Below are positions 5,516 to 11,691 of a DNA stretch of 11,691 nt, one piece after another; the stretch's first letter is position 1; each line of letters opens with the position of its first letter. A program made the position numbers and the translations under genes. Source of the DNA: Candidatus Adiutrix sp. (lineage in GTDB: Bacteria > Desulfobacterota > Desulfarculia > Adiutricales > Adiutricaceae); contig JAITUX010000224.1 in the NCBI GenBank assembly GCA_031286085.1, forward strand, positions 1 to 11,691, written 5' to 3'. The notes below the pieces were generated by a model that was not told the origin of the DNA, did not search any database, and saw only the letters and a program-made list of their open reading frames with translations.

Positions 5516-5603
5516 TTTAAGGTATAATAACGCCCCGGCCGGGTCTGGCTTCGGGTTCAGGGGCCGGCCCCGGGCGAAAAAAGTGACCTTAAGGCGGCAA
5601 GCC

Positions 5604-6953
5604 ATGTTTCATAAAATAGCCATCGCCAACCGGGGCGCCGTGGCCGCCAGGCTGCTTAAGGCCATCCGGGCCCTGGGCCTCAAAAGCGTGGTCCTCCACT
5701 CCGAGGCCGACCGCGGCCTGCCCTACGTGGCCGAGGCCGATGAAAGCCGCCTCCTGGGTCCCGCCCCCGCTCCCCAAAGCTACCTGAACCAGGAAGCCAT
5801 TTTAAGCGCGGCCCTGGCCGCCGGGGCCGAGGCCATCCATCCCGGTTACGGTTTTTTGTCGGAAAACCCCGCCTTCGCCGAAAAGGTCGCCCAGGCGGGC
5901 CTGGCTTTCATAGGCCCCGACCCCAAATGGCTGCGGCTTCTGGGCGATAAGACCGAGGCCAAGAAAATCATGGCCGCCCGCGGCTTTCCGGTCTGCCCTT
6001 CCACCGGCCCCTTGAAGGGTTCGATGGATGAACAGGTCCGGACGGCCGCCGCCTTGGGCCTGCCCCTCTTGATCAAGCCCCTGGGCGGCGGCGGCGGCAT
6101 AGGCATGACCCCGGTCTGGGAAGAATCGAAGCTGGCCGGCGCCCTGGAATCGGCGGCCAAGCTGGCCGCCCGCAGCTTCGCCGAACCGGCTCTCTACGCC
6201 GAGCGTCTCCTGGTCAATCCCCGCCATGTGGAATTCCAGATAGCGGCCGACCGGCACGGCCGGGCCGTCCATGTCTTCGAGCGCGACTGCTCGGTCCAGC
6301 GCCGCCGGCAGAAGGTGGTGGAGGAAGCCTCCGCCCCGGCCCTGCCCCCGGAGGAAGTGCGCGCCCTGGCCGACCGGGCCGCCGCGGTGATGGCCGGCCT
6401 GGGTTACGACCACCTGGGCACCCTGGAGACCCTGTATCACCCGGAGACCGGCTTCGCCTTTCTGGAAGTGAACCCCCGGCTCCAGGTGGAGCACGGGGTC
6501 ACGGAGGAAGTCACCGGGCTGGATTTGGCCGCGGCCCAAATCCTCCTGGCCGCCGGCCGCCCCCTGGACGAGGCCCTGCCCGGCCGGCCGGAAGCCCCCC
6601 GGGGCCACGCCGTCGAGGCCCGCGTCTATGCCGAGGATCCGGTCAAGTTCCTGCCTTCCCCCGGCCGCCTCAAAGTTTTCCGGCCGCCCTCCGGCCCCGG
6701 CCTCCGGGTGGAGACGGGCTTTACGGAGGGGGCCGAGGTCACGCCCTTCTATGACCCCATGGTCGCCCTGGTCATCGCCCGGGCCGAAACCAGGCTTAAG
6801 GCCCTGGACCTTCTTGAAGAGGCCCTGGCCGGCTTCGCCGTCGAAGGGATCAAGACCAACATACCCTTTCTGAGGCGCCTTCTGAAATACGGGCCTTTCC
6901 GCGAAGGGCGGGTCCACACCGGCCTGGCCGAAGAATGTCTGGGCGGCGGTTGA
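5604..6953 (+). CDS. accC: Acetyl-CoA carboxylase biotin carboxylase subunit
   Basis: This ATP-grasp enzyme carboxylates biotin on the carrier protein using ATP and bicarbonate, the first half-reaction of malonyl-CoA synthesis. The length (449 residues) equals the family standard. Visible motifs: IANRG (7-11), AIHPGYGFLSEN (77-88), GDK with K116, the ATP-binding Gly loop GGGGGIGM (161-168), H208 in RHVEFQ, ERDCSVQRRRQKVVEE (226-241), and the catalytic block EVNPRLQVEHGVTE (288-301) with E288, N290, R292, Q294 and E296. The loop has Ile where many relatives have Arg or Lys. No biotinyl or carboxyltransferase domain follows, so it is the stand-alone type. The start ATG at 5604 has AAGG upstream; a longer frame from 5487 lacks family similarity and would begin inside the promoter. 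The stop abuts the next gene's ATG. Propionyl-CoA carboxylase use cannot be excluded. Confidence 0.93.
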   Translation: MFHKIAIANRGAVAARLLKAIRALGLKSVVLHSEADRGLPYVAEADESRLLGPAPAPQSYLNQEAILSAALAAGAEAIHPGYGFLSENPAFAEKVAQAGLAFIGPDPKWLRLLGDKTEAKKIMAARGFPVCPSTGPLKGSMDEQVRTAAALGLPLLIKPLGGGGGIGMTPVWEESKLAGALESAAKLAARSFAEPALYAERLLVNPRHVEFQIAADRHGRAVHVFERDCSVQRRRQKVVEEASAPALPPEEVRALADRAAAVMAGLGYDHLGTLETLYHPETGFAFLEVNPRLQVEHGVTEEVTGLDLAAAQILLAAGRPLDEALPGRPEAPRGHAVEARVYAEDPVKFLPSPGRLKVFRPPSGPGLRVETGFTEGAEVTPFYDPMVALVIARAETRLKALDLLEEALAGFAVEGIKTNIPFLRRLLKYGPFREGRVHTGLAEECLGGG

Positions 6954-7814
6954 ATGCCGAACGACCAAGGGAACGCCGAAGCCGGGCTGCTGGATCTCCA
7001 CGCCCATTCCCGGGCCTCGGACGGGGCCTTGAGCCCGGCGCACCTGGCGGCCGCGGCCGCCGAGGCCGGGCTCAAGGCCCTGGCCCTGACCGATCACGAC
7101 ACGGTGGACGGCCTGGCCGAATTTCTGGCCGCCCGGAACGAGGCGGCGCTGGATCTCATAGGCGGCGTGGAGATAAGCCTGGAGCACTCTGGGACCTTCC
7201 ACCTCCTGGGCCTCAATGTGGCCGGCGACGCCGGGATTCCGGCCGAACTCGACCGCCTCAAGACCTTTCGCGTGGAGCGCAACCTCCGGATGCTCGATAA
7301 AATCGGCCGCCTGGGCTACCGCCTGCCCTGGGAGGCCCTCCTGAAAGTCTCCCAGGGCGGACAGATGGGCCGTCCCCACTTCGCGGCTCTCCTGGTGGAG
7401 CGGGGCTTCTTCCGCACCCGCGACGAAGCCTTTGACAAGCTCCTGGGCAAGGGCCGCCCCGGCTACGTGAACAAAACCAGGCTGTCGCCCGGAGAGGGCC
7501 TGGCCATGATCCGGGCCGCGGGCTGGGCGCCCGTGCTGGCCCACCCCATGAGCCTGGGGCTGCCCCCGGAGGACTGGCCGGCCTGGCTCGGCCGCCTGAA
7601 AGACGACGGCCTGGTGGGACTGGAGGTTTACCACCCCAGCCAGGGGCCGGACCAATCCACTTTTTTCCTGGATCTGGCCCGGCGCTTCAACCTGATCCCC
7701 ACCGCCGGCTCCGATTTCCACGGCGAGGCCGCGCCGGCCTCGCCCTTGGGTTGGACCTTGAAAAACAGCCCCTTGGGCCGCGAGGTGCTGGCCGAACTAA
7801 GAACGAGAATCTAG
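6954..7814 (+). CDS. PHP-domain phosphoesterase (RNase AM / nucleoside bisphosphate phosphatase-like)
   Basis: A metal-dependent phosphoesterase of the PHP family, 286 residues, cytoplasmic. The metal-binding motifs appear in order: DLHAHS (14-19), SDG (22-24), TDHDT (46-50), GVEIS (71-75), GRPH (139-142), LAHP (195-198), EVYHP (224-228) and GSDFHG (252-257). This set and length match the YciV/TrpH type, whose members remove 5' nucleotides from short RNAs and hydrolyse 3',5'-nucleoside bisphosphates. A role in tryptophan synthesis is an old misnomer for this type. The start codon directly follows the accC stop (TGAATG), so the two are cotranscribed and probably coupled. No ligase or polymerase domain is attached. 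The family is secure; the precise substrate here is inferred. Confidence 0.88.
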   Translation: MPNDQGNAEAGLLDLHAHSRASDGALSPAHLAAAAAEAGLKALALTDHDTVDGLAEFLAARNEAALDLIGGVEISLEHSGTFHLLGLNVAGDAGIPAELDRLKTFRVERNLRMLDKIGRLGYRLPWEALLKVSQGGQMGRPHFAALLVERGFFRTRDEAFDKLLGKGRPGYVNKTRLSPGEGLAMIRAAGWAPVLAHPMSLGLPPEDWPAWLGRLKDDGLVGLEVYHPSQGPDQSTFFLDLARRFNLIPTAGSDFHGEAAPASPLGWTLKNSPLGREVLAELRTRI

Positions 7815-7835
7815 GCCGGCCCCGCCCGGGCCGGC
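7815..7835 (+). other. GC hairpin directly after the PHP gene
   Basis: GCCGGCCC (7815-7822) pairs perfectly with GGGCCGGC (7828-7835) around CGCCC, starting at the base after the TAG stop. There is no T run, so it is not a standard terminator; it may stabilise the upstream mRNA or pause transcription. The remaining gap to 7907 shows no gene or clear promoter. Confidence 0.5.
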
Positions 7836-7907
7836 GGCCCCGGCCCCGATCAATCAACGCTTTCCCAAAGCCCGCCAAGTAGCGGAAGGAATCAAGGAGA
7901 GAGCATC

Positions 7908-8507
7908 ATGGATATTCTGGCTTTGCACCTGAGCCCTAACCAGGGCGGCACTTCCGATGTCATGCTGGACTGCTTCGCCCAAGGGGTCGAGAAGGCCGGC
8001 GCGAAAATGCTGAGGTTTTCCGTGGCCGGGCGCCAGGTCGAACCCTGCCGGGGCTGCGGTTCCTGCAACAGCTCCGGCCAGTGCGTAATCAAGGACGATT
8101 TGGCGGAGTTCTATCCCACCCTGGCCGGGGCCCGGAACATAGTCGTCGCCACTTCCCTCTATTTCTACGACGTGCCGGCCAAGGGCAAGGCCCTCATCGA
8201 CCGCTCCCAGGCCCTGTGGGCCCGGCGTTACGTATTGAACCTGAAGGAGGCGCTGAAACCGGACGGCCGGGGCTTCCTCCTGGCCCTGGGGGCCACCCGG
8301 GGCAAGAACCTCTTCATCCCGGTCGGCCTGTCCATAAGATACTTCTTCGACGCCCTGGGCCTGCCCAAAACCTTTGACACCCTCTTCCTCCCGGGGCTGG
8401 AGAAACCGGGCGACCTGACCCAGCGGCCGGACCTCGTCGACAGCCTCCGCGAAGCGGGCCAGGCCTTCGGCCGCCAGGTGGCGGAGGGCCGGGCGGAGCG
8501 GGCATGA
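7908..8507 (+). CDS. Flavodoxin-fold NAD(P)H-dependent / iron-sulfur flavoprotein-like reductase
   Basis: A 199-residue FMN-binding protein of the NADPH-dependent FMN reductase superfamily. It has an N-terminal strand and phosphate loop (LSPNQGGTSD, 8-17), a compact cysteine cluster C47-x2-C50-x2-C53-x5-C59 followed by VIKDD (60-64), and LYFYDVPAKGKALIDR (84-99), the flavin-site segment of this family. The cysteine spacing matches that of archaeal and anaerobic iron-sulfur flavoproteins, which hold a 4Fe-4S cluster and pass electrons to reduce O2 or peroxide. Many plain reductases have a similar cluster, so the Fe-S centre is not certain. AAGGAG lies 8 nt before the ATG. The stop overlaps the cmk start (ATGA), so they are cotranscribed. 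No signal peptide; cytoplasmic. Confidence 0.85.
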   Translation: MDILALHLSPNQGGTSDVMLDCFAQGVEKAGAKMLRFSVAGRQVEPCRGCGSCNSSGQCVIKDDLAEFYPTLAGARNIVVATSLYFYDVPAKGKALIDRSQALWARRYVLNLKEALKPDGRGFLLALGATRGKNLFIPVGLSIRYFFDALGLPKTFDTLFLPGLEKPGDLTQRPDLVDSLREAGQAFGRQVAEGRAERA

Positions 8508-9202
8508 CCGCCCAGCCTCCGCAAGTGATAACCATCGACGGCCCGGCCGGGGCCGGCAAGTCCACCCTGGCCCGGGCCTTGGCCCGCCGCCTGGTCTGGA
8601 GCTACCTGGACACCGGGGCCCTCTACCGCGCCCTGGCCCTGGCCTGTCTCGATAAGGGCCTGGACCCAGGGGACCAGGCCGCGGCGGAAGCCCTGGCGGC
8701 CAGGCTCAAGCTGACGGTCCGGCCCACCCCGGAGGGAACCGTCATCCTGGTGGACGGCGAAGACGTCACTGACCGCCTGCGCAGCCCGGAAGTTTCCCGG
8801 GCCGCCTCGGTCGTCTCGGCCTGGCCGGGGGTCCGGGCCGCCCTTTTGGGCCTTCAGCGCGCCCTGGGCGAACAGGGCCGGGTGGTGGCCGAAGGCCGCG
8901 ACATGGGCACCGTGGTCTTCCCCTCGGCCGGGCTCAAGTTCTTCCTCTCGGCCAGCCCCGAGGCCCGGGCCAGGCGGCGCCACCTGGAACTCCTGGAGCA
9001 GGGGGTGGCCGGCAGCCGCGAAAGCGTCCTGGCCGACATCATGGCCCGGGACGAGGCCGACAGCACCCGCGCCGTGGCCCCCTTGAAGCCCCCCCCGGAC
9101 GCCGTGGCCATTGATTCCACCAACATAGACGTCGAGGCGGTGTTGAACGTCATGATCAAGGCTTTCCGCAACCGTTTTTTCGCCCAGGACGAGCCCGATT
9201 GA
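8504..9202 (+). CDS. cmk: Cytidylate kinase
   Basis: Phosphorylates CMP and dCMP with ATP, supplying CDP for nucleic acid and phospholipid synthesis. In its 232 residues are the P-loop GPAGAGKS (13-20), DTGALYRA (36-43), the CMP-binding region VTDRLRSPEVS (88-98), EGRDMGTVVFP (130-140) and the lid block RDEADSTRAVAPL (182-194), followed by the family's IDST and a C-terminal helix. Length is normal. The ATG overlaps the stop of the flavoprotein gene, with GGAG five nt upstream. The cmk-rpsA order is common in proteobacteria; here a promoter and a leader separate the two. Confidence 0.95.
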   Translation: MTAQPPQVITIDGPAGAGKSTLARALARRLVWSYLDTGALYRALALACLDKGLDPGDQAAAEALAARLKLTVRPTPEGTVILVDGEDVTDRLRSPEVSRAASVVSAWPGVRAALLGLQRALGEQGRVVAEGRDMGTVVFPSAGLKFFLSASPEARARRRHLELLEQGVAGSRESVLADIMARDEADSTRAVAPLKPPPDAVAIDSTNIDVEAVLNVMIKAFRNRFFAQDEPD

Positions 9203-9230
9203 AAACCAGGGCGCGGCCCGGAAAAAAGAC

Positions 9231-9259
9231 TTGAAAAAACCGTTCCCCTTGATTAAAAT
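9231..9259 (+). promoter_or_regulatory. rpsA: Promoter of rpsA
   Basis: TTGAAA (9231-9236), a 17-bp spacer and TAAAAT (9254-9259) make a good sigma-70 promoter in the cmk-rpsA gap. The predicted start near 9266 gives a leader of about 125 nt. Confidence 0.65.
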
Positions 9260-9287
9260 GAAAGTTCGACCAGTTCAAGGTGCGAAA

Positions 9288-9361
9288 ACGCCGCTGGCCT
9301 GAAACCAGCGGCGTCTCCGCCTTGGCCGGCGGCCGCCTTCAAGCCCTCCACTCGGCCGGCC
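9288..9361 (+). promoter_or_regulatory. rpsA: rpsA leader with two stem-loops
   Basis: The leader contains a perfect 10-bp stem, ACGCCGCTGG (9288-9297) with CCAGCGGCGT (9305-9314) and a 7-nt loop, then a 7-bp stem, GGCCGGC (9324-9330) with GCCGGCC (9355-9361) and a 24-nt loop. S1 is known to repress its own translation through structured leader RNA in Escherichia coli; a similar role here is inferred, since the sequences are not obviously related. Confidence 0.5.
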
Positions 9362-9390
9362 GGGCATACCATATTAGGTCCAGGGAAAAC

Positions 9391-11187
9391 ATGGAAAACT
9401 TCAACGACCACGACAGCGACAAAATTCAGGACAAGTCGGCGTTTTCAGAAACCGTCGGCGAGAGCGGCGGCCAGAACAGCCTGGAAATGGCCCAACTGTT
9501 CGAGGAGAGCTTCAAGACCCTGGCCGAAGGCGAGGTCTTGAAAGGCCAGGTGGTGCAGATCGGCAAGGAATTCGTCATGCTGGACGTGGGCGGGAAATCC
9601 GAGGGACGCATCTCTCTCCAGGAATTTCTGGATCAGAACGGCAACCTCACCGTCCAGGTCGGGGACCAGGTGGAAGCCCTTCTGGTGCGCGTGGACGACG
9701 AGGACGGGGAGATGATCCTCTCCAAGGACAAGGCCGCCAAAATCAAGGTCTGGGAGGAGATATCCCGCATCCACAACGAAGATTTGACCATCAAGGGCCT
9801 GGTCACCGCCCGGGTCAAGGGCGGGCTGTCGGTGGACATCGGGGTGAACGCCTTCCTGCCCGGTTCCCAGGTGGACTCGCGGCCCATCAAGAACCTGGAA
9901 GGCCTGGTCGGCCAGTCCTTTGATTTCAAGATCCTCAAATACAACAAGCGCCGGGGCAACGTGGTCCTGAGCCGGCGGGTCATCCTGGAAGTGGAGCGGG
10001 AGGCCCAGAAGAAACAGACCCTGGCCGCCCTGAACGTGGGCTCGGAAGTGGAGGGCCTGGTCAAGAACCTGACCGATTACGGCGCCTTCATCGACCTGGG
10101 CGGCCTGGACGGCCTTCTCCACGTCACCGACATGTCCTGGGGCCGCCTGACCCACCCTTCGGAGATGTTCGCCGTGGGCGACCGGGTGCGGGTGAAGGTG
10201 CTGGATTTCGACCGGGAAAAATCCCGCGTCTCCCTGGGCCTCAAGCAGCTTCAGGCCGACCCCTGGACGACCGTGTCCGAAAAATACCAGGTGGGGGCCC
10301 GGGTTTCCGGCAAGGTGGTCTCCCTGGCCGATTACGGCGCCTTCGTGGAACTGGACAAGGGCATCGAAGGGCTCATTCACGTTTCGGAAATGTCCTGGAC
10401 CCGCAAGGTGCGCAACCCCGCCTCCATTCTCAAGGTCAACGACCTGGTGGATTGCGTCATTCTTAAAGTGGACACCGGGGCCAAGCGCATTTCCCTGGGC
10501 ATGAAGCAGGTCGAACCCAATCCCTGGGACACCGTGGCCGAACGCTACCCCATCGGCACCATCATTGAAGGCAAAATCAAGAACATCACCGACTTCGGCG
10601 TCTTCATCGGCATTGACGAGGGCATCGACGGCCTGGTCCATATTTCCGACATCTCCTGGACCCGCCGCTACAAGCACCCCTCCGACGTCTTCAAAAAGGG
10701 CGACTCTGTCCGGGCTCTCATCCTGGCCATCGATAGGGAACAGGAACGGTTCTCCCTGGGCATCAAGCAGCTGGAGGAAGACCCCTGGTCCCTGACCGTG
10801 GCCCGCTTCCCGGTGGGGGAAACGGCTGTGGGCAAGGTCACCAACATAACCGATTTCGGCCTCTTTGTGGAACTGGCCGAGGGGGTGGAAGGGCTCATCC
10901 ACATCTCCGAATCCGGCTTGGCCAAGGGCAAACCCATGAGCGAGGCCTTCAAGCTGGGCGATGAAATAACGGCCAAAGTCATCTCCATCTCCGCCGGCGA
11001 CCATAAAATCGGCCTGTCCATCAAACGCCTTAAGAAGGACGAGGACGACCGCCTTTACAAGGACTACTCCGACGGCGCCCGCGCCGGCGGCGCCGGCGGC
11101 GGGGCGGTCTCGGTCTTGGGCGAACAGCTCTCCAAGGCCTTCGCGGCCCAGAGCCAGACCGACAAACCCGCGGACAGCGACAACTGA
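9391..11187 (+). CDS. rpsA: 30S ribosomal protein S1
   Basis: S1 binds mRNA on the small ribosomal subunit and helps start translation on structured or weakly matched messages. The 598 residues contain six S1 (OB-fold) domains at about 45-114, 132-199, 215-287, 300-374, 387-461 and 474-548. Domains 1-2, which anchor to the ribosome, are divergent; domains 3-6 carry the RNA-binding pattern (DYGAF, GLxHVS/HIS, SWTR, VSLGLKQ-like). An acidic head of about 40 residues (FNDHDSDKIQDK) and a Gly/Ala-rich tail (AGGAGGG) flank them. Start ATG 9391 has AGGG 5 nt upstream; a frame open from 9280 would run through the leader hairpins and is rejected. An intrinsic terminator follows. The six-domain layout matches Gram-negative S1. 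Confidence 0.96.
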   Translation: MENFNDHDSDKIQDKSAFSETVGESGGQNSLEMAQLFEESFKTLAEGEVLKGQVVQIGKEFVMLDVGGKSEGRISLQEFLDQNGNLTVQVGDQVEALLVRVDDEDGEMILSKDKAAKIKVWEEISRIHNEDLTIKGLVTARVKGGLSVDIGVNAFLPGSQVDSRPIKNLEGLVGQSFDFKILKYNKRRGNVVLSRRVILEVEREAQKKQTLAALNVGSEVEGLVKNLTDYGAFIDLGGLDGLLHVTDMSWGRLTHPSEMFAVGDRVRVKVLDFDREKSRVSLGLKQLQADPWTTVSEKYQVGARVSGKVVSLADYGAFVELDKGIEGLIHVSEMSWTRKVRNPASILKVNDLVDCVILKVDTGAKRISLGMKQVEPNPWDTVAERYPIGTIIEGKIKNITDFGVFIGIDEGIDGLVHISDISWTRRYKHPSDVFKKGDSVRALILAIDREQERFSLGIKQLEEDPWSLTVARFPVGETAVGKVTNITDFGLFVELAEGVEGLIHISESGLAKGKPMSEAFKLGDEITAKVISISAGDHKIGLSIKRLKKDEDDRLYKDYSDGARAGGAGGGAVSVLGEQLSKAFAAQSQTDKPADSDN

Positions 11188-11224
11188 ATCGCGGTCGGGG
11201 AGGGGATAATTCAGAAGGAGTTCG

Positions 11225-11255
11225 AAAAGCCGCCGGGCGCCTCCCGGCGGCTTTT
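11225..11255 (+). terminator. Intrinsic terminator after rpsA
   Basis: AAAAGCCGCCGGG (11225-11237) pairs perfectly over 13 bp with CCCGGCGGCTTTT (11243-11255) around a 5-nt loop; the T tract forms the stem base. It is placed 38 bp beyond the rpsA stop. Being symmetric, it could also act on the minus strand. Confidence 0.85.
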
Positions 11256-11353
11256 CCTGTCCGGGGGTGTGATGTGAAGCTTATAGTTCAGCCGTCTTTT
11301 TACCTTTCCCCATCGAAATCGCGTCCCGGCGGTTTTGATTCGGCGGGCCGGCC

Positions 11354-11691
11354 ATGACCCCGGAAGACTGGCAGGCTTATCAAAACCAGGCCCCGGCCCC
11401 CCGGCCCCGGGAAAGGCGCGGGGGCATGAACTGGCCCATGGCCATGCTGCTCATGGGCTTGGCCGTGGTCGGCGGTTGCGTTTACACTTGCGGCCACCTG
11501 GTGGATTCGCTGGACTTCCAGCCGGTCCGGGCCTCTGAACCCAGCGTGGGCGTCCTGGTTCTGGAAGAGGAAATCATAGGTTCCCTCTGGGCCACCGAGG
11601 CCCTCGGCCGCTTCCAGGAAGGCGACAACATCAAGTCCGTGGTGTTGCGCATAAATTCCCCGGGCGGCGCGGTGGCGCCCTGCCAGGAAAT
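11354..11691 (+). CDS. sppA: Signal peptide peptidase SppA, N-terminal part (3' end outside window)
   Basis: The first 112 codons of a membrane-anchored serine protease of the SppA (peptidase S49) family, which degrades signal peptides left in the inner membrane. A basic head (RPRERRGG, 17-24) precedes one membrane helix (about 27-47, AMLLMGLAVVGG...), then a strand VGVLVLEEEIIGS (65-77) and the family motif VVLRINSPGGAVAPCQE (96-112). The catalytic Ser and Lys lie beyond the window edge. ATG 11354 is the first start after an in-frame TGA at 11336; it has a weak ribosome site, and ATG 11426, just before the helix and preceded by GGGGGC, is a reasonable alternative. It follows the rpsA terminator, so it needs a promoter in 11256-11353 or read-through; no convincing promoter was seen there. 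An rpsA-sppA order is familiar in deltaproteobacteria. Confidence 0.87.
   Translation, partial: MTPEDWQAYQNQAPAPRPRERRGGMNWPMAMLLMGLAVVGGCVYTCGHLVDSLDFQPVRASEPSVGVLVLEEEIIGSLWATEALGRFQEGDNIKSVVLRINSPGGAVAPCQE

Noticed and set aside
5487..5603. Upstream extension of accC to a TTG start
   Set aside because: The added residues overlap the promoter hexamers and lack family similarity; ATG 5604 begins exactly where AccC proteins begin.
5802..7721. Minus-strand open frame of 639 codons opposite accC and the PHP gene
   Set aside because: Both plus-strand genes carry complete catalytic motifs; the antisense product is Gly/Gln/Ala-rich and shows no domain.
9280..9390. Upstream extension of rpsA to a GTG start
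   Set aside because: The extra 37 codons run through the leader hairpins, read as Arg-rich noise, and the GTG has no good ribosome site; ATG 9391 has AGGG at proper spacing.
9445..11004. Minus-strand open frame of 519 codons opposite rpsA
   Set aside because: It mirrors the repeated S1 domains in antisense, which explains its apparent repeats; no ribosome site or recognisable motif.
11335..11538. 67-codon plus-strand frame overlapping the sppA start
   Set aside because: It is out of frame with the SppA translation, which has the membrane helix and the SPGG motif.
1..11691. CRISPR array, transposase, phage or defence genes
   Set aside because: Both strands were read for spaced repeats and related protein motifs; the only tandem array is the 102-bp coding repeat in the TPR gene.

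Overview
The window is GC-rich with dense, often abutting or overlapping genes. Its gene content looks like a Gram-negative anaerobe of the deltaproteobacterial / Desulfobacterota type: a cmk-rpsA-sppA cluster, a single-chain acetyl-CoA carboxylase carboxyltransferase, a bacteriohemerythrin fragment and an iron-sulfur-flavoprotein-like gene. This assignment is inferred from gene content and order only; no rRNA is present to confirm it.

Left edge (1-1061): the 3' end of a bacteriohemerythrin gene (+), then an AT-richer stretch. That stretch holds a compact minus-strand unit not covered by ordinary ORF calling: a near-consensus promoter (766-794) flanked by and containing 10-bp-period direct repeats, a leader of about 115 nt with three consecutive inverted repeats, two tiny overlapping ORFs for membrane proteins of 52 and 28 residues, and an intrinsic terminator (350-377). 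A tRNA-Val(CAC) gene with encoded CCA, its own extended -10 promoter and a terminator lies at 909-984 (-).

Centre (1062-5350, minus strand): a 620-residue fusion of the alpha (AccA) and beta (AccD) carboxyltransferase subunits of acetyl-CoA carboxylase, in alpha-then-beta order. It has its own promoter, whose -35 box lies inside a perfect palindrome. Upstream of it is a 741-residue protein with a Pro/Ala/Gly-rich head, one hydrophobic segment and many TPR repeats, four of which are encoded by near-identical 102-bp DNA units.

Right (5487-11691, plus strand): a divergent promoter starts accC (biotin carboxylase), followed immediately by a PHP-family phosphoesterase. Next come a flavodoxin-fold (iron-sulfur flavoprotein-like) reductase that overlaps cmk (cytidylate kinase), then rpsA (ribosomal protein S1, six S1 domains) with its own promoter, a hairpin-bearing leader and a terminator, and finally the 5' part of a signal peptide peptidase SppA gene cut by the window edge.

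Functionally, AccAD and AccC supply two of the three activities for making malonyl-CoA, the first step of fatty acid synthesis. The biotin carrier protein (AccB) is not in the window. cmk and rpsA are housekeeping genes for nucleotide supply and translation. The two small membrane proteins and the TPR protein have no assignable function; the small-protein unit is the least ordinary part of the window.
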